Of a DNA stretch of 64,000 bases, positions 37,050 to 44,694 are shown in pieces (position 1 is the first letter of the stretch; every line of letters begins with the position of its first letter). Under the pieces are notes generated by a model that had not been told where the DNA came from, made no database searches, and saw nothing but the letters and a program-made list of their open reading frames with translations. The stretch spans positions 1 through 64,000 of the forward strand of contig NZ_CALVHE010000001.1 of assembly GCF_944327235.1 (NCBI RefSeq), in the 5' to 3' direction. Source of the DNA: an uncultured Desulfovibrio sp. (GTDB lineage: Bacteria > Desulfobacterota > Desulfovibrionia > Desulfovibrionales > Desulfovibrionaceae). The translations under genes and the position numbers were made by a program.

Positions 37050-37055
37050 CGCGCC

Positions 37056-38405
37056 ATGTACGATCTTTCCTGCAATCTGTCCGCACTTACGGACAAAGTG
37101 GAAGCGCTTGTACGCCGCAGCGGCGACATCATCCTCGAACACTGGCGGCATCCCAGCCATGTACGCCACAAGGGCCGTACCGACCTTGTCACTGAGACCG
37201 ACGAGGCCGTGGAAGCCTTTCTCGTACAGGAGCTGCAACAGATCCTGCCGCAAGCGGGCATCCTTGCCGAGGAGGGCGATTCCTTCGGACCGGGCACTGA
37301 CGGGCTGTGCTGGATCATCGACCCGGTGGACGGCACGACCAATTTCGTCCACCGCCTGCCCCATGTCGGTACTTCCGTCGCCCTCTGGGACAGAGGTGAA
37401 CCGTTGCTGGGCGTGGTCAACGTGCCCATGTTGCATGAATGCTACCGGGCCTACCGCGGCGGCGGGGCCTTCCGCAACGGCGTCCGCCTCTCGGTCAGCG
37501 GAGCGGATCAGCTCACGGACAGTCTGGTGGCCACGGGCATCCCGTATGATGTCCGTGAAGGTTTACAGCACATCATGGCACAGCTTGCCGTCATCCTGCC
37601 GCAGGTGCAGAACCTCCGGCGCATGGGGGCGGCCTCCATCGATCTGGCCTATGTGGCTTCCGGCCAGCTGGACGCTTATTTTGAAAAGGGACTCAAACCC
37701 TGGGATGTGGCGGCCGGCATACTGCTCGTCACGGAAGCCGGGGGACGGATAAGCCGCAGCGACGGCGCTCCCTACAACTTTGGAGACGAGATACTGGCTA
37801 CCAACGGTCATGTGCATGAGGCCAACGGCCGCGCAGGCTGGTCCCTCGGCATAGAGCCGCCTGACGGCCTTTATCCCGTCAGGAAAAAAACAGACAGGCG
37901 GTTCAGTCCAGCAGCGAACTTTCCAGAACGGCATGTCGCACAAGCGGAGAAAGCAGCTCCCCGCCATGCAGGGCCAGTCCCCGGAACTCCTCCCGATCCA
38001 GCAGCAGACGCGTGGCGGTATCCTCGGCCATCAGGCGCATACGGGAAGAGGCGACTCGCAGCGAAAACAGGGAAACAAAGGCCAGATCCGTGGCCGGACA
38101 GGGCGGTAACGTGCCCAGCTCGCGCAGGCGACAGTCCCCCAGCCCCAGCCGCAGGGCCAGCGCCTCGACGCTGTCCAGCAAAGATGCCCCGGCAGGAACG
38201 GGACTGCGCGCAAAAAAGTCCCAACCGTGTGGACCTGCAGCCAGCAATATGCCTTCCCGGCTCCCCACCAGCAGACAGATTTCCCTATGGACAAGCCGTT
38301 GCTCCCGCACAAGGCGCTCGGCGAGACGGCAAAAAGGACGATTACGGGCATCGACGACTTCCAGCAGGGAGTGCGCGCCCGCCAGCAAGGAACGATTCCG
38401 CATGA
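37056..38405 (+). CDS. inositol monophosphatase family protein, ORF with unusual C-terminal run-on
   Basis: Residues 1-270 are a full inositol-1-phosphatase-like domain: EEGDSFG, WIIDPVDGTTNFVH and KPWDVAAGILLVTEAGG bind metal and catalyse. The family normally ends here. This frame has no stop and continues for about 170 Pro/Arg/Ala-rich residues, antisense to the Nudix-like gene at 37903-38403. It closes with a TGA overlapping the rimI ATG (ATGA, 38402-38405). The tail looks like antisense translation, so a lost stop codon or a sequence error near 37890 is possible. Confidence 0.75.
   Translation: MYDLSCNLSALTDKVEALVRRSGDIILEHWRHPSHVRHKGRTDLVTETDEAVEAFLVQELQQILPQAGILAEEGDSFGPGTDGLCWIIDPVDGTTNFVHRLPHVGTSVALWDRGEPLLGVVNVPMLHECYRAYRGGGAFRNGVRLSVSGADQLTDSLVATGIPYDVREGLQHIMAQLAVILPQVQNLRRMGAASIDLAYVASGQLDAYFEKGLKPWDVAAGILLVTEAGGRISRSDGAPYNFGDEILATNGHVHEANGRAGWSLGIEPPDGLYPVRKKTDRRFSPAANFPERHVAQAEKAAPRHAGPVPGTPPDPAADAWRYPRPSGAYGKRRLAAKTGKQRPDPWPDRAVTCPARAGDSPPAPAAGPAPRRCPAKMPRQERDCAQKSPNRVDLQPAICLPGSPPADRFPYGQAVAPAQGARRDGKKDDYGHRRLPAGSARPPARNDSA
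37903..38403 (-). CDS. degenerate Nudix-fold protein
   Basis: A 166-residue protein resembling Nudix hydrolases of the isopentenyl-diphosphate-isomerase-like group: LLEVVDARNRPFCRLAERLV, then HREICLLVGSREGILLA. The position of the Nudix box (PVPAGASLLDSVEALALRLGL) lacks the catalytic glutamates, so it is probably inactive as a hydrolase. Codon usage and composition favour this strand over the opposite reading. AGGTG lies 7 bases before the ATG at 38403, which overlaps the rimI ATG on the other strand. Confidence 0.62.
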   Translation of the reverse strand: MRNRSLLAGAHSLLEVVDARNRPFCRLAERLVREQRLVHREICLLVGSREGILLAAGPHGWDFFARSPVPAGASLLDSVEALALRLGLGDCRLRELGTLPPCPATDLAFVSLFSLRVASSRMRLMAEDTATRLLLDREEFRGLALHGGELLSPLVRHAVLESSLLD

Positions 38406-38863
38406 ATACACCTGAGACGGGTCTGACATTTCGCCGCCTGCACGCCGAGGACGCGCAGGCCATGTTCAGTCTGGAAAAACGCTGTTTCAGCCAGCCCTGG
38501 ACAGCGGAGCAGTGCCGCGCCGCCTTCCGTCAGCCGGCCTTTGCCGCCTTCGGACTGGTGGAGACGGCGGGACTAGCGGCCTACATATCCTTTTATCACA
38601 GCGCGGATGAACTGGAAATACTCAATATCGCCGTGTCGCCGGAGCGCCGCAGGCAGGGGCTCGGACGCCGGGTACTGGGAATGGCCTTGCAAGTAGCGGG
38701 GAAAATGGGTATCAAAAAGAGTTTGCTGGAAGTGCGAGAAAGCAATATTCCAGCCATTGGCCTGTACGAAAGCTTTGATTTTCGCCCGGTGGGGCGACGC
38801 CGCAACTATTACCGAGCCCCGGACGAGGATGCCCTGATCTACGAGCGCCTCGTCAGGGCCTGA
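38402..38863 (+). CDS. rimI: ribosomal-protein-alanine N-acetyltransferase RimI
   Basis: A 153-residue GNAT acetyltransferase: FRRLHAEDAQAMFSLEKRCFSQPWT at the start, the acetyl-CoA loop VSPERRRQGLGRRVL, and LEVRESNIPAIGLYESFDFRPVGRRRNYY at the end, the RimI pattern. It acetylates the N-terminal alanine of ribosomal protein S18. The ATG overlaps the stop of the preceding plus-strand ORF (ATGA). Confidence 0.9.
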   Translation: MNTPETGLTFRRLHAEDAQAMFSLEKRCFSQPWTAEQCRAAFRQPAFAAFGLVETAGLAAYISFYHSADELEILNIAVSPERRRQGLGRRVLGMALQVAGKMGIKKSLLEVRESNIPAIGLYESFDFRPVGRRRNYYRAPDEDALIYERLVRA

Positions 38864-38875
38864 ATGGATCCCATC

Positions 38876-39628
38876 ATGCAAAAGATTATTGCCGCCAACT
38901 GGAAAATGTACAAAACCCGGGCCGAAGCTCGTGAAACGGCTGCGGCCCTAGCCCGTCGCCTGACGGAAAAACAGCCTGATGGACGCCGGGTCATCGTCTA
39001 CCCGCCGTTCACGGCCATTGCCGAGGTGGCTGCGGCCCTTGAGGGCGTGTCTTGTGCGGCTACCGGCGGTCAGGATGTCTATCCCGCCGGAGAGGGGGCT
39101 TTCACCGGTGAGATCTCCCCCCGTATGCTGCAGGATGCCGGAGCGTCCTGGGTGCTGACGGGCCATTCCGAACGCCGCCACGTCTTGTTGGAAAGTGACG
39201 AACTCGTAGGCCGCAAGACGGCTTTTGCTCTTGCTCAGGGCCTTTCCGTCATGCTCTGCATCGGAGAGACCCTTGCCGAGCGGGAAAGCGGTCAGCTGCG
39301 TGCCGTTCTGCAGCGTCAGCTCCAGGCCGGTCTGGCGGAGGTCGCTCCCGCCGACGTCAGTCGTCTGGCCGTCGCCTACGAACCGGTCTGGGCCATCGGC
39401 ACCGGCAAGGTCGCCGGGCCGGAAGAAGCGAGCGAAGCCCACGCCATCGCCCGCGAGCTGCTGCGCGAGGTCATCGGGGCGGCAGGGGAGAGCACGCCGC
39501 TGCTGTACGGCGGCAGCGTCAAGCCTGCCAATGCCGCCGGTCTTCTGGCCCTTGACAATGTGGACGGCCTTCTGGTAGGAGGCGCTTCTTTGGACGCGGA
39601 TTCTTTCGCCCAGATCATCTTTGCCTAA
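38876..39628 (+). CDS. tpiA: triosephosphate isomerase
   Basis: A 250-residue TIM barrel with NWKMYK (catalytic Lys), TGHSERR (His), AYEPVWAIGTGKVA (Glu and loop 6) and the phosphate-binding LYGGSVKPANA. It interconverts DHAP and glyceraldehyde-3-phosphate. The start at 38876 (MQKIIAANWKMYK) matches the family; an ATG at 38864 would add four residues. It starts 12 bases after rimI and precedes secG, a pairing often seen in bacteria. Confidence 0.95.
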   Translation: MQKIIAANWKMYKTRAEARETAAALARRLTEKQPDGRRVIVYPPFTAIAEVAAALEGVSCAATGGQDVYPAGEGAFTGEISPRMLQDAGASWVLTGHSERRHVLLESDELVGRKTAFALAQGLSVMLCIGETLAERESGQLRAVLQRQLQAGLAEVAPADVSRLAVAYEPVWAIGTGKVAGPEEASEAHAIARELLREVIGAAGESTPLLYGGSVKPANAAGLLALDNVDGLLVGGASLDADSFAQIIFA

Positions 39629-39700
39629 TCCCGTCCGTGCCGTTGCAGAACGGCGCGGGACTTCAGGCAATGCCTGAAGAGGGATTTCCCGGAGGAAGCA

Positions 39701-40090
39701 GTGGAAACCCTTATCTTAACGCTTCACATCATTGTTTGCGTTCTCCTTGTCATCCTCATCCTCCTGCAGGCGGGCAAGGAAGGCATGGGCGTCATCTTCG
39801 GGGGAGGCGGAAGCACCTCCGTGTTCGGCAGCGCGGGCGCAGGGGGCATCCTTGCCAAACTGACGGCGTTCATGGCGATCATCTTCGTCATCACGTCCCT
39901 GAGCTATACCTATGTCACCAGCCCGCGTACGGCTTCCGATGAATCGCAGATCCTCAGCACGCCGCCGGTGAGCATCGAGGACAGCGCTCCGGCTGCTCCG
40001 CAGGCTCCTGCCGCCACGCCCGACGCCGCCACGCCTGCCGAGGGCGCGCCGACGGCCCCTGCGGCGGAAACGCCCGCCGCGGCGCAATAA
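39701..40090 (+). CDS. secG: preprotein translocase subunit SecG
   Basis: A 129-residue inner-membrane protein. Two hydrophobic helices (residues 2-22 and about 51-72) flank the conserved QAGKEGMGVIFGGGGSTSVFGSAGAGGILAK in pieces. An Ala/Pro-rich tail of about 45 residues extends it beyond the usual length. The start is GTG at 39701 with CCGGAGGAAGC upstream. A strong terminator follows, ending the mreB-tpiA run. Confidence 0.93.
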   Translation: METLILTLHIIVCVLLVILILLQAGKEGMGVIFGGGGSTSVFGSAGAGGILAKLTAFMAIIFVITSLSYTYVTSPRTASDESQILSTPPVSIEDSAPAAPQAPAATPDAATPAEGAPTAPAAETPAAAQ

Positions 40091-40110
40091 CCCTTCCAGC
40101 AGAACCTGAA

Positions 40111-40140
40111 AAAGCCGCGGCTTGTCCGCGGCTTTTTTTT
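40111..40140 (+). terminator. intrinsic terminator after secG
   Basis: Perfect stem AAAGCCGCGG / CCGCGGCTTT with loop CTTGT, followed by a run of T residues. Confidence 0.92.
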
Positions 40141-40155
40141 CCGAGAGGGTCCGCC

Positions 40156-41109
40156 ATGTCCCACAAGGCACACTCCGACGATAGCGGCAATTCCCGCTTC
40201 AATAATCCCTTTGCCTCGCTTGATCACAAGGCCTTTCCCCGCCGCGGGGGCCATGCTCCGACGGACGGAGCGTCCGCGTCCCACGGCAAGCGACGTCATG
40301 CCCCGAAGGATGACGACGCCGATGCCGCCTTGTTCCTGGCGGCCATGACCCGCGTGGAAAAAACGGCTCCTTCACGGACGGCCCGACAGGGCTTTTCGCT
40401 CGATGAGCACAGCGACCTCACGGAAAAGATGAAAAAAGCTCGTCAGCGCAGCACGGATGCAGCGGAACGCTCCGCATCCCCAGCCAACGCCAAGGAGACG
40501 CCTGCTCCCCTCACCATGCCGGACAGTCAGCCCATCAGCGAGGAAGAAGACGCCTTTTTGCTGGCCATGAAGCAAGTGGCCCCCCTGGCCGGTAAGGGAA
40601 GAGCCGTGGCCCCGGCCGTCAATCCTCAGTCGCCGCCTCCGGCGGCGGATACTTCCTTGCAGGATTTTCTGGACGGCAAACTGGAATTTGCGCTCTCCTT
40701 CACGGACGAATATCTGGAAGGGCATGTGGTAGGGCTGGACCCGCTCATCATGGGCAAGCTGCGCTCCGGGTCGCTCAGTCCGGAGGCGCACCTCGACCTG
40801 CACGGCCTCAACGTCCTGCAAGCCTTTGAAACGCTGCGCGGCTTCATGCGCGGCGCATGGTACAAGGGTCTGCGCACTGTGCTGCTCGTGCCCGGACGCG
40901 GCAAGAATTCGCCGGACGGCATAGGCATCCTGCGCGGCAAGCTGCAGACATGGCTGACGCAAGACCCGTTCAAACGTGTCGTACTGGCATTTTGCACCGC
41001 ACAGCCGCATGACGGCGGTCCCGGCAGCATCTACGTCCTGCTGCGCAAGTTTCGTAAAAAAGGGCGCATCTGCTGGGAGCGTATGCCGGCGGACGCCGAT
41101 CTGTTCTAG
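40156..41109 (+). CDS. Smr-domain protein
   Basis: A 317-residue protein. The last 100 residues are an Smr (MutS2-type) nuclease domain with LDLHGLNVLQAFETL and the VPGRGKNSPDGIGILRGKLQTWL loop. The first 200 residues are polar and probably disordered, with a short EEDAFLLAMKQV element found twice in related form (DADAALFLAAMTRV). Smr domains cleave RNA or branched DNA. ADDs no MutS core here. It follows the secG terminator by 15 bases, so a promoter inside or beyond that gap is needed. Confidence 0.85.
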   Translation: MSHKAHSDDSGNSRFNNPFASLDHKAFPRRGGHAPTDGASASHGKRRHAPKDDDADAALFLAAMTRVEKTAPSRTARQGFSLDEHSDLTEKMKKARQRSTDAAERSASPANAKETPAPLTMPDSQPISEEEDAFLLAMKQVAPLAGKGRAVAPAVNPQSPPPAADTSLQDFLDGKLEFALSFTDEYLEGHVVGLDPLIMGKLRSGSLSPEAHLDLHGLNVLQAFETLRGFMRGAWYKGLRTVLLVPGRGKNSPDGIGILRGKLQTWLTQDPFKRVVLAFCTAQPHDGGPGSIYVLLRKFRKKGRICWERMPADADLF

Positions 41110-41119
41110 GCATTCCCTG

Positions 41120-41401
41120 AGGGTCTGTTAACACAAATTTTACAAACCATTTCAATAGATAAGACAAATAAGCTGTATACGCTCCGCTTGCCCTTGGGGC
41201 AAGGGAGCCTCGTGTCCCTGACTCTTCCCACGGTAAAAGCGCGCTGGGGAAGGGATGGGGGGCTTGGGGGGAAGGGAGCGACCGAAAGGCGGCCCGCAGG
41301 GCCGTACCCGTTAGGCGACAAAGGAGCCTTACGGACATCGACAGCAGAGCGAGGGGTTTCCCTTCCCCCCAAACAGGCAACGAATAGTGTTGACAGGCCC
41401 T
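41120..41401 (+). repeat. MITE-like repeat, left arm of an inverted pair around fetAB
   Basis: A 282-bp element with imperfect terminal inverted repeats: AGGGTCTGTTAACAC at 41120 and GTGTTGACAGGCCCT ending at 41401. Its inverse copy lies at 43267-43541; blocks such as ACAAATTTT, AATAGATAAG, GACTCTTCCC, AAAGCGCGCTGGGGAAGGG and CTTACGGACATCGACAGC are shared. No transposase frame is present. It begins 10 bases after the smr stop. Confidence 0.8.
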
Positions 41402-41755
41402 AATGGCCCATGAAACGTCCCCGATCTGGAAAGGCCAGCGGAAAATGTGTCTCTTGGCCGGCAATGCGCCTTATTCTGAGTATGCTTTTCCCCATGACAG
41501 CTGACGCCCATCAAGAGCCATGCGAGGGAGAGGCGTCTGCCTCTGCAGAGCAGGGCAGGTAAAAAGTGAGCTGGATTTTTGCCGCTGGACGCGCAGGCAG
41601 CGGAAGATGTGTGGGTACCCGTTCGGGCGGCAGGTACGGCACAGCCTGCGCCGTCACTCCGAATGCTTTCCGCAGCTTCGACCGTGCGCCGTGATCATGC
41701 GCCACAGAGCCGCCTCCGTTCAACCCGCTCCATCATGCCATGAGGAAAAAGCCCT
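41402..41755. other. intergenic stretch without a recognisable gene
   Basis: This 354-bp stretch between the left repeat and the fetA remnant has no protein-like frame, RNA gene or clear terminator. The last 30 bases carry the fetA ribosome binding site (TGAGGAAAAA). The promoter of the ABC genes should be here but no good -35/-10 pair stands out. Confidence 0.5.
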
Positions 41756-41758
41756 GTG

Positions 41759-42392
41759 ATGCCCCATCCTCCGACCTTGCAGCCCATCCTGACTACCCAC
41801 GACCTTTCCTTTGCCGGGATCCGCTATCCCGACATCGCCTTTCAGCGGCAGGGCATCAACATCATCTGCGGTCCCAGCGGCTGCGGCAAAAGCACCTTGC
41901 TGCGCCTCTGCAACCGGACGCTCGTCCCCAGCACCGGCCAAGTCCGCCTTTGACGGTCAGGACATACGCGCCTGTGACCCGCTGCAACTCAGACGTGACG
42001 TCTTGCTGGCCGGACAGGAGGTCTTTCTCTGCGACGGCAGCATAGCCGACAACTTCCGGCAGTTCTATGCGCTGCGCGAGCTGCCGGAACCAAATCCCAC
42101 CGGTATGCGGCGCTTTCTTGATCTCTGCGCCTGCCCCTTATCCACGGACAGTCCGTGCGGCACGCTTTCCGGAGGAGAGCGCCAGCGGGTATTCCTGGCC
42201 GTATGCCTTTCCTTCGTACCGCGCGTCCTGCTGCTGGACGAGCCGACATCGGCTCTGGACGGCGACACGGCCCGCCGGTTCATGAACAATCTGCGTGACT
42301 TTGCCGCGCAGCACGGCATAAGCGTCATTCTTGTCAGTCATGATAGAGGATTGACCGCCAGTTTTGCCGACAACCTCTTGGAACTCGCCTGA
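41759..42392 (+). pseudogene. fetA: frameshifted FetA-like ABC transporter ATP-binding protein
   Basis: Codons 1-64 encode the start of an ABC ATPase with Walker A CGPSGCGKST, then stop at TGA 41951-41953. Removing one T from the TTT at 41949-41951 joins this to a second frame (DGQDIRACDPLQLRRDV...) carrying the signature LSGGERQR, Walker B VLLLDEPTSALD and the H-loop VSHD, ending at 42392. The repaired protein would be about 210 residues, the size of FetA. All other motifs are intact, so the lesion is recent or a sequencing error. Confidence 0.82.
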
Positions 42393-43242
42393 GTCGCCAA
42401 GGCTCCACTCCCTCTACAACGAACCTTCGACGATCATAGAATCCTCGCTGCTTTCCCAGATAATGCCCTTTTTGCTGGCCTACGTCCTCCTGCTCATGGT
42501 GGGCGGCATCATGAAAGCCTGTCGCATCGCGCAGACGCGCCTCCTGTTCATGGCCGGCTTGCGCATGACCCTTCAGCTCATCCTGGCCGGTTTTGTGCTG
42601 ACCTGGCTCTTTGCCCATCCGCATCCATTGCTGACAGTCGGATATCTGGCGCTCATGACGGGCTTCACCATCCGCACCGTGCTGGGACGTCATCCGCAGC
42701 TCAACCGCCGCTTTGCCTGCTGCGTGGCCTGCTGCCTTGCCTGCTGCGGCCTGCTTTCCACCGTATTTTTTGTGACCTGCATCGCGCGGCAAAACGCCTT
42801 CGATCCGCGATATGTCATCCCGCTGGGGGGAATGCTCATGGGAAATGCCATGACCGGCCTCAGTCTGGCGCTCAAAAGCTTTGAGACGGCCCTGCAAGGA
42901 CAGCAGGCACGCATCCGTACGCTGGTCAATCTGGGCGTGCGCCCGCAGCACATCCTCTTTCCACTCGTACGCACAGCACTGGAAACGGCGCTCCTGCCCA
43001 CGCTCAACTCCATGCTGGGCATGGGCATCGTCTTTTTGCCGGGCATGATGACCGGCCAGATCCTTGCCGGAGCCGACCCGGCCACGGCCATCCTGTATCA
43101 GGGCAGCATCATGATGGCCATTTGCGCCACTGTCTGCCTGACGGTGCTCAGCGCGCTGCTCTGGGGCTATCGCAGTCTCTGGGATGCGGACATGTGCATC
43201 CACCTGCCTGGAAATGACCGGCAGCCTGGGCAAAACGCATAG
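42364..43242 (+). CDS. fetB: FetB-type (UPF0014) ABC transporter permease
   Basis: An integral membrane protein of up to 292 residues with about seven helices and the UPF0014 hallmarks LRMTLQLILAGFVLTWLF, LGGMLMGNAMTG, ALETALLPTLNSMLGMGIVFLPGMMTGQILAG. With FetA, homologues export iron and protect against oxidative stress. The start is unclear: TTG at 42364 overlaps the ATPase gene by 29 bases, while ATG at 42463 leaves the first helix at the very N terminus. Neither has a clear ribosome binding site. Confidence 0.85.
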   Translation: MPTTSWNSPESPRLHSLYNEPSTIIESSLLSQIMPFLLAYVLLLMVGGIMKACRIAQTRLLFMAGLRMTLQLILAGFVLTWLFAHPHPLLTVGYLALMTGFTIRTVLGRHPQLNRRFACCVACCLACCGLLSTVFFVTCIARQNAFDPRYVIPLGGMLMGNAMTGLSLALKSFETALQGQQARIRTLVNLGVRPQHILFPLVRTALETALLPTLNSMLGMGIVFLPGMMTGQILAGADPATAILYQGSIMMAICATVCLTVLSALLWGYRSLWDADMCIHLPGNDRQPGQNA

Positions 43243-43263
43243 CGCGTTTCAAACCGAAATTGT
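43231..43263 (-). repeat. remnant of the TTTAGAGC/GCTCTAAA repeat
   Basis: AAAACGCATAGCGCGTTTC followed by AAACCGAAATTGTTC matches the final 35 bases of copy 1 (AAACGCAAAGCGTTTCAAAC, AAAATGCTC). The rest of the element is missing. It overlaps the fetB stop codon and runs directly into the right arm of the second repeat. Confidence 0.5.
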
Positions 43264-43266
43264 TCC

Positions 43267-43541
43267 AGGGCCAACACTATTCGTTGCCTGTTTGGGGGGA
43301 AGGGAAAGCCCTCGCTCTGCTGTCGATGTCCGTAAGGCTCCTGCATCGCCTAACGGACACGGCCTGCGGCCGCCCGTTGGGTCGCTGCCAGCGCGGGAGC
43401 GGGTTTCCCTTCCCCAGCGCGCTTTTATCGGGGGAAGAGTCAAAGACACGAGGCACCCTCGTCCCAAAAGCAAGCGATGCGCATACAGTCTTCTTGGCTT
43501 ATCTATTAAAATTGTTTGCAAAATTTGTGTTAACAGGCCCT
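43267..43541 (-). repeat. MITE-like repeat, right arm of the inverted pair around fetAB
   Basis: A 275-bp inverse copy of the 41120-41401 element. The outer end GTGTTAACAGGCCCT (43527-43541) matches the left arm's outer end on the opposite strand. The inner end is AGGGCCAACACTATTCG, three bases shorter than its counterpart. The middle has diverged more than the ends. No transposase frame is present. Confidence 0.8.
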
Positions 43542-43568
43542 AGTCCGCCCAAAAGAAGAGACAAATGA

Positions 43569-43913
43569 TCATTGCGGATAGCCGTCATGCTTCGGGACGA
43601 CCACGCCGCACCAGGTCCTGTAATCCAGCTTGTCCAAACCGGGGCAGGGCACATCCTTTGCCATGACGGCATACGGCATCACACCGGCATAATAGTAGAA
43701 GGCATCATCTTCTCCATACAGCCAGTATTCTCCATTGCCTATATTGTCCAACGTAACGGAGAAGGTAAAAAGAGAGGATTCTTTCGGGATGAAATATCCC
43801 CGGCTTGCGACGAGCGCACCTATATTGCCAAAAAAGTTTGTGCCCAACGACACATATAGCAGAAGTAAAAAGGATATCCACTTCAAGCTACGCACTAACT
43901 TTAAGGAAAGCAT
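43569..43913 (-). CDS. small membrane-anchored hypothetical protein
   Basis: A 114-residue protein with one N-terminal hydrophobic helix (residues 8-24, LKWISFLLLLYVSLG) that could be a signal anchor, then an extracytoplasmic part rich in Tyr with two Cys. I do not recognise it. CAGGAAAGAG precedes the ATG. Its DNA is lower in GC than its neighbours and it abuts the right-hand repeat, both consistent with acquired DNA. Confidence 0.55.
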   Translation of the reverse strand: MLSLKLVRSLKWISFLLLLYVSLGTNFFGNIGALVASRGYFIPKESSLFTFSVTLDNIGNGEYWLYGEDDAFYYYAGVMPYAVMAKDVPCPGLDKLDYRTWCGVVVPKHDGYPQ

Positions 43914-43981
43914 ATCTCTTTCCTGTCACGATACAAAACAGGCTTCTCCGCGCCAGCGCAGGTCATGCCGATAAAAGCGGG

Positions 43982-44401
43982 TCAGGCTTTCTCCCCGTCT
44001 GTCCTCCCGGCAGTCACCTTGCGGGAAAGCCTGTCCAGCAGCCGGTCGTAATACTGTTCGTCATCCAGATGCAGCACACGCTCATGGCGGGTCTTGGCGC
44101 GCATGACGAGCAGACGCAGTTTCTGCATCTGCCGCACGCGTTCCTGCTCGTCCTCGCACTGCTCCAGCATATCCGCCAGATTGGCTATATCCTTGCGATC
44201 CTGCATCTCCGGCGGCAGACAGCCAGCGTTGCGCAGCACCTTGTAGGCCATACGCAATTCCTGCGGGATATGGCTGTCATCTTCCAGTTGCAACGGGCGT
44301 CCCGCTCCGGGAAGATCATCGAACGCTCCCTGTTTCTGCGCTTCGGCAATGCGCTGCTCGGCAATGGACTGGATGACGCTCCACGGATTGGGCTGACTCA
44401 T
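43982..44401 (-). CDS. DUF1992 (DnaJ-like, YhdN/DNAJC28-type) protein
   Basis: A 139-residue soluble protein. The N-terminal half is the DUF1992 core: IAEQRIAEAQKQGAFDDLPGAGRPL, then PQELRMAYKVLRNAGCLPPE. The rest is a charged helix likely to form a coiled coil (about residues 70-130). The family has no established biochemical role and no J domain despite its name. Confidence 0.88.
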   Translation of the reverse strand: MSQPNPWSVIQSIAEQRIAEAQKQGAFDDLPGAGRPLQLEDDSHIPQELRMAYKVLRNAGCLPPEMQDRKDIANLADMLEQCEDEQERVRQMQKLRLLVMRAKTRHERVLHLDDEQYYDRLLDRLSRKVTAGRTDGEKA

Positions 44402-44597
44402 GCGTGCATTCCTTTTTCATTTTTCCGCTGGCCGGTATAGGCCAGGAAGATATCTTCGCCTGTCTCGCGGGTGAAGGATGCCCTCCACAGCAAGACTTCC
44501 GTTGCCTTCGGCAGAACATGCAGCCGCAGCGGTCATGCAAAGCGGCATCCATCGTGCACCAAGAGACGATGGAAACATCGAACAGAGACTGGGTCTG

Positions 44598-44694
44598 TCG
44601 TTTCGCGGAAAAACGCGGTCATTCCGCTTTTGGGGCCGGGCGGTGTGTGCCCTCGTCTCGCGTCAAGCCTTTTTCAAAGGCAAAACGCTCTAAA
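44598..44694 (+). repeat. TTTAGAGC/GCTCTAAA-bounded intergenic repeat, copy 3 (left end missing)
   Basis: A 97-bp partial copy from GTCGTTTCGCGGAAAAACGC to GGCAAAACGCTCTAAA. The left half found in copies 2 and 4 is absent. On the minus strand its terminal TTTAGAGC supplies the last Phe codon and the TAG stop of mutS. The remaining gap (44402-44597) holds nothing else recognisable. Confidence 0.75.

Noticed and set aside
37860-37890. Hairpin CCTGACGG/CCGTCAGG followed by seven A residues
   Set aside because: For either strand the T tract is missing or on the wrong side of the stem, so it does not qualify as an intrinsic terminator.
41120-41401. Insertion sequence with transposase
   Set aside because: No frame in this element or its inverse copy resembles a transposase; it was kept as a non-autonomous repeat only.
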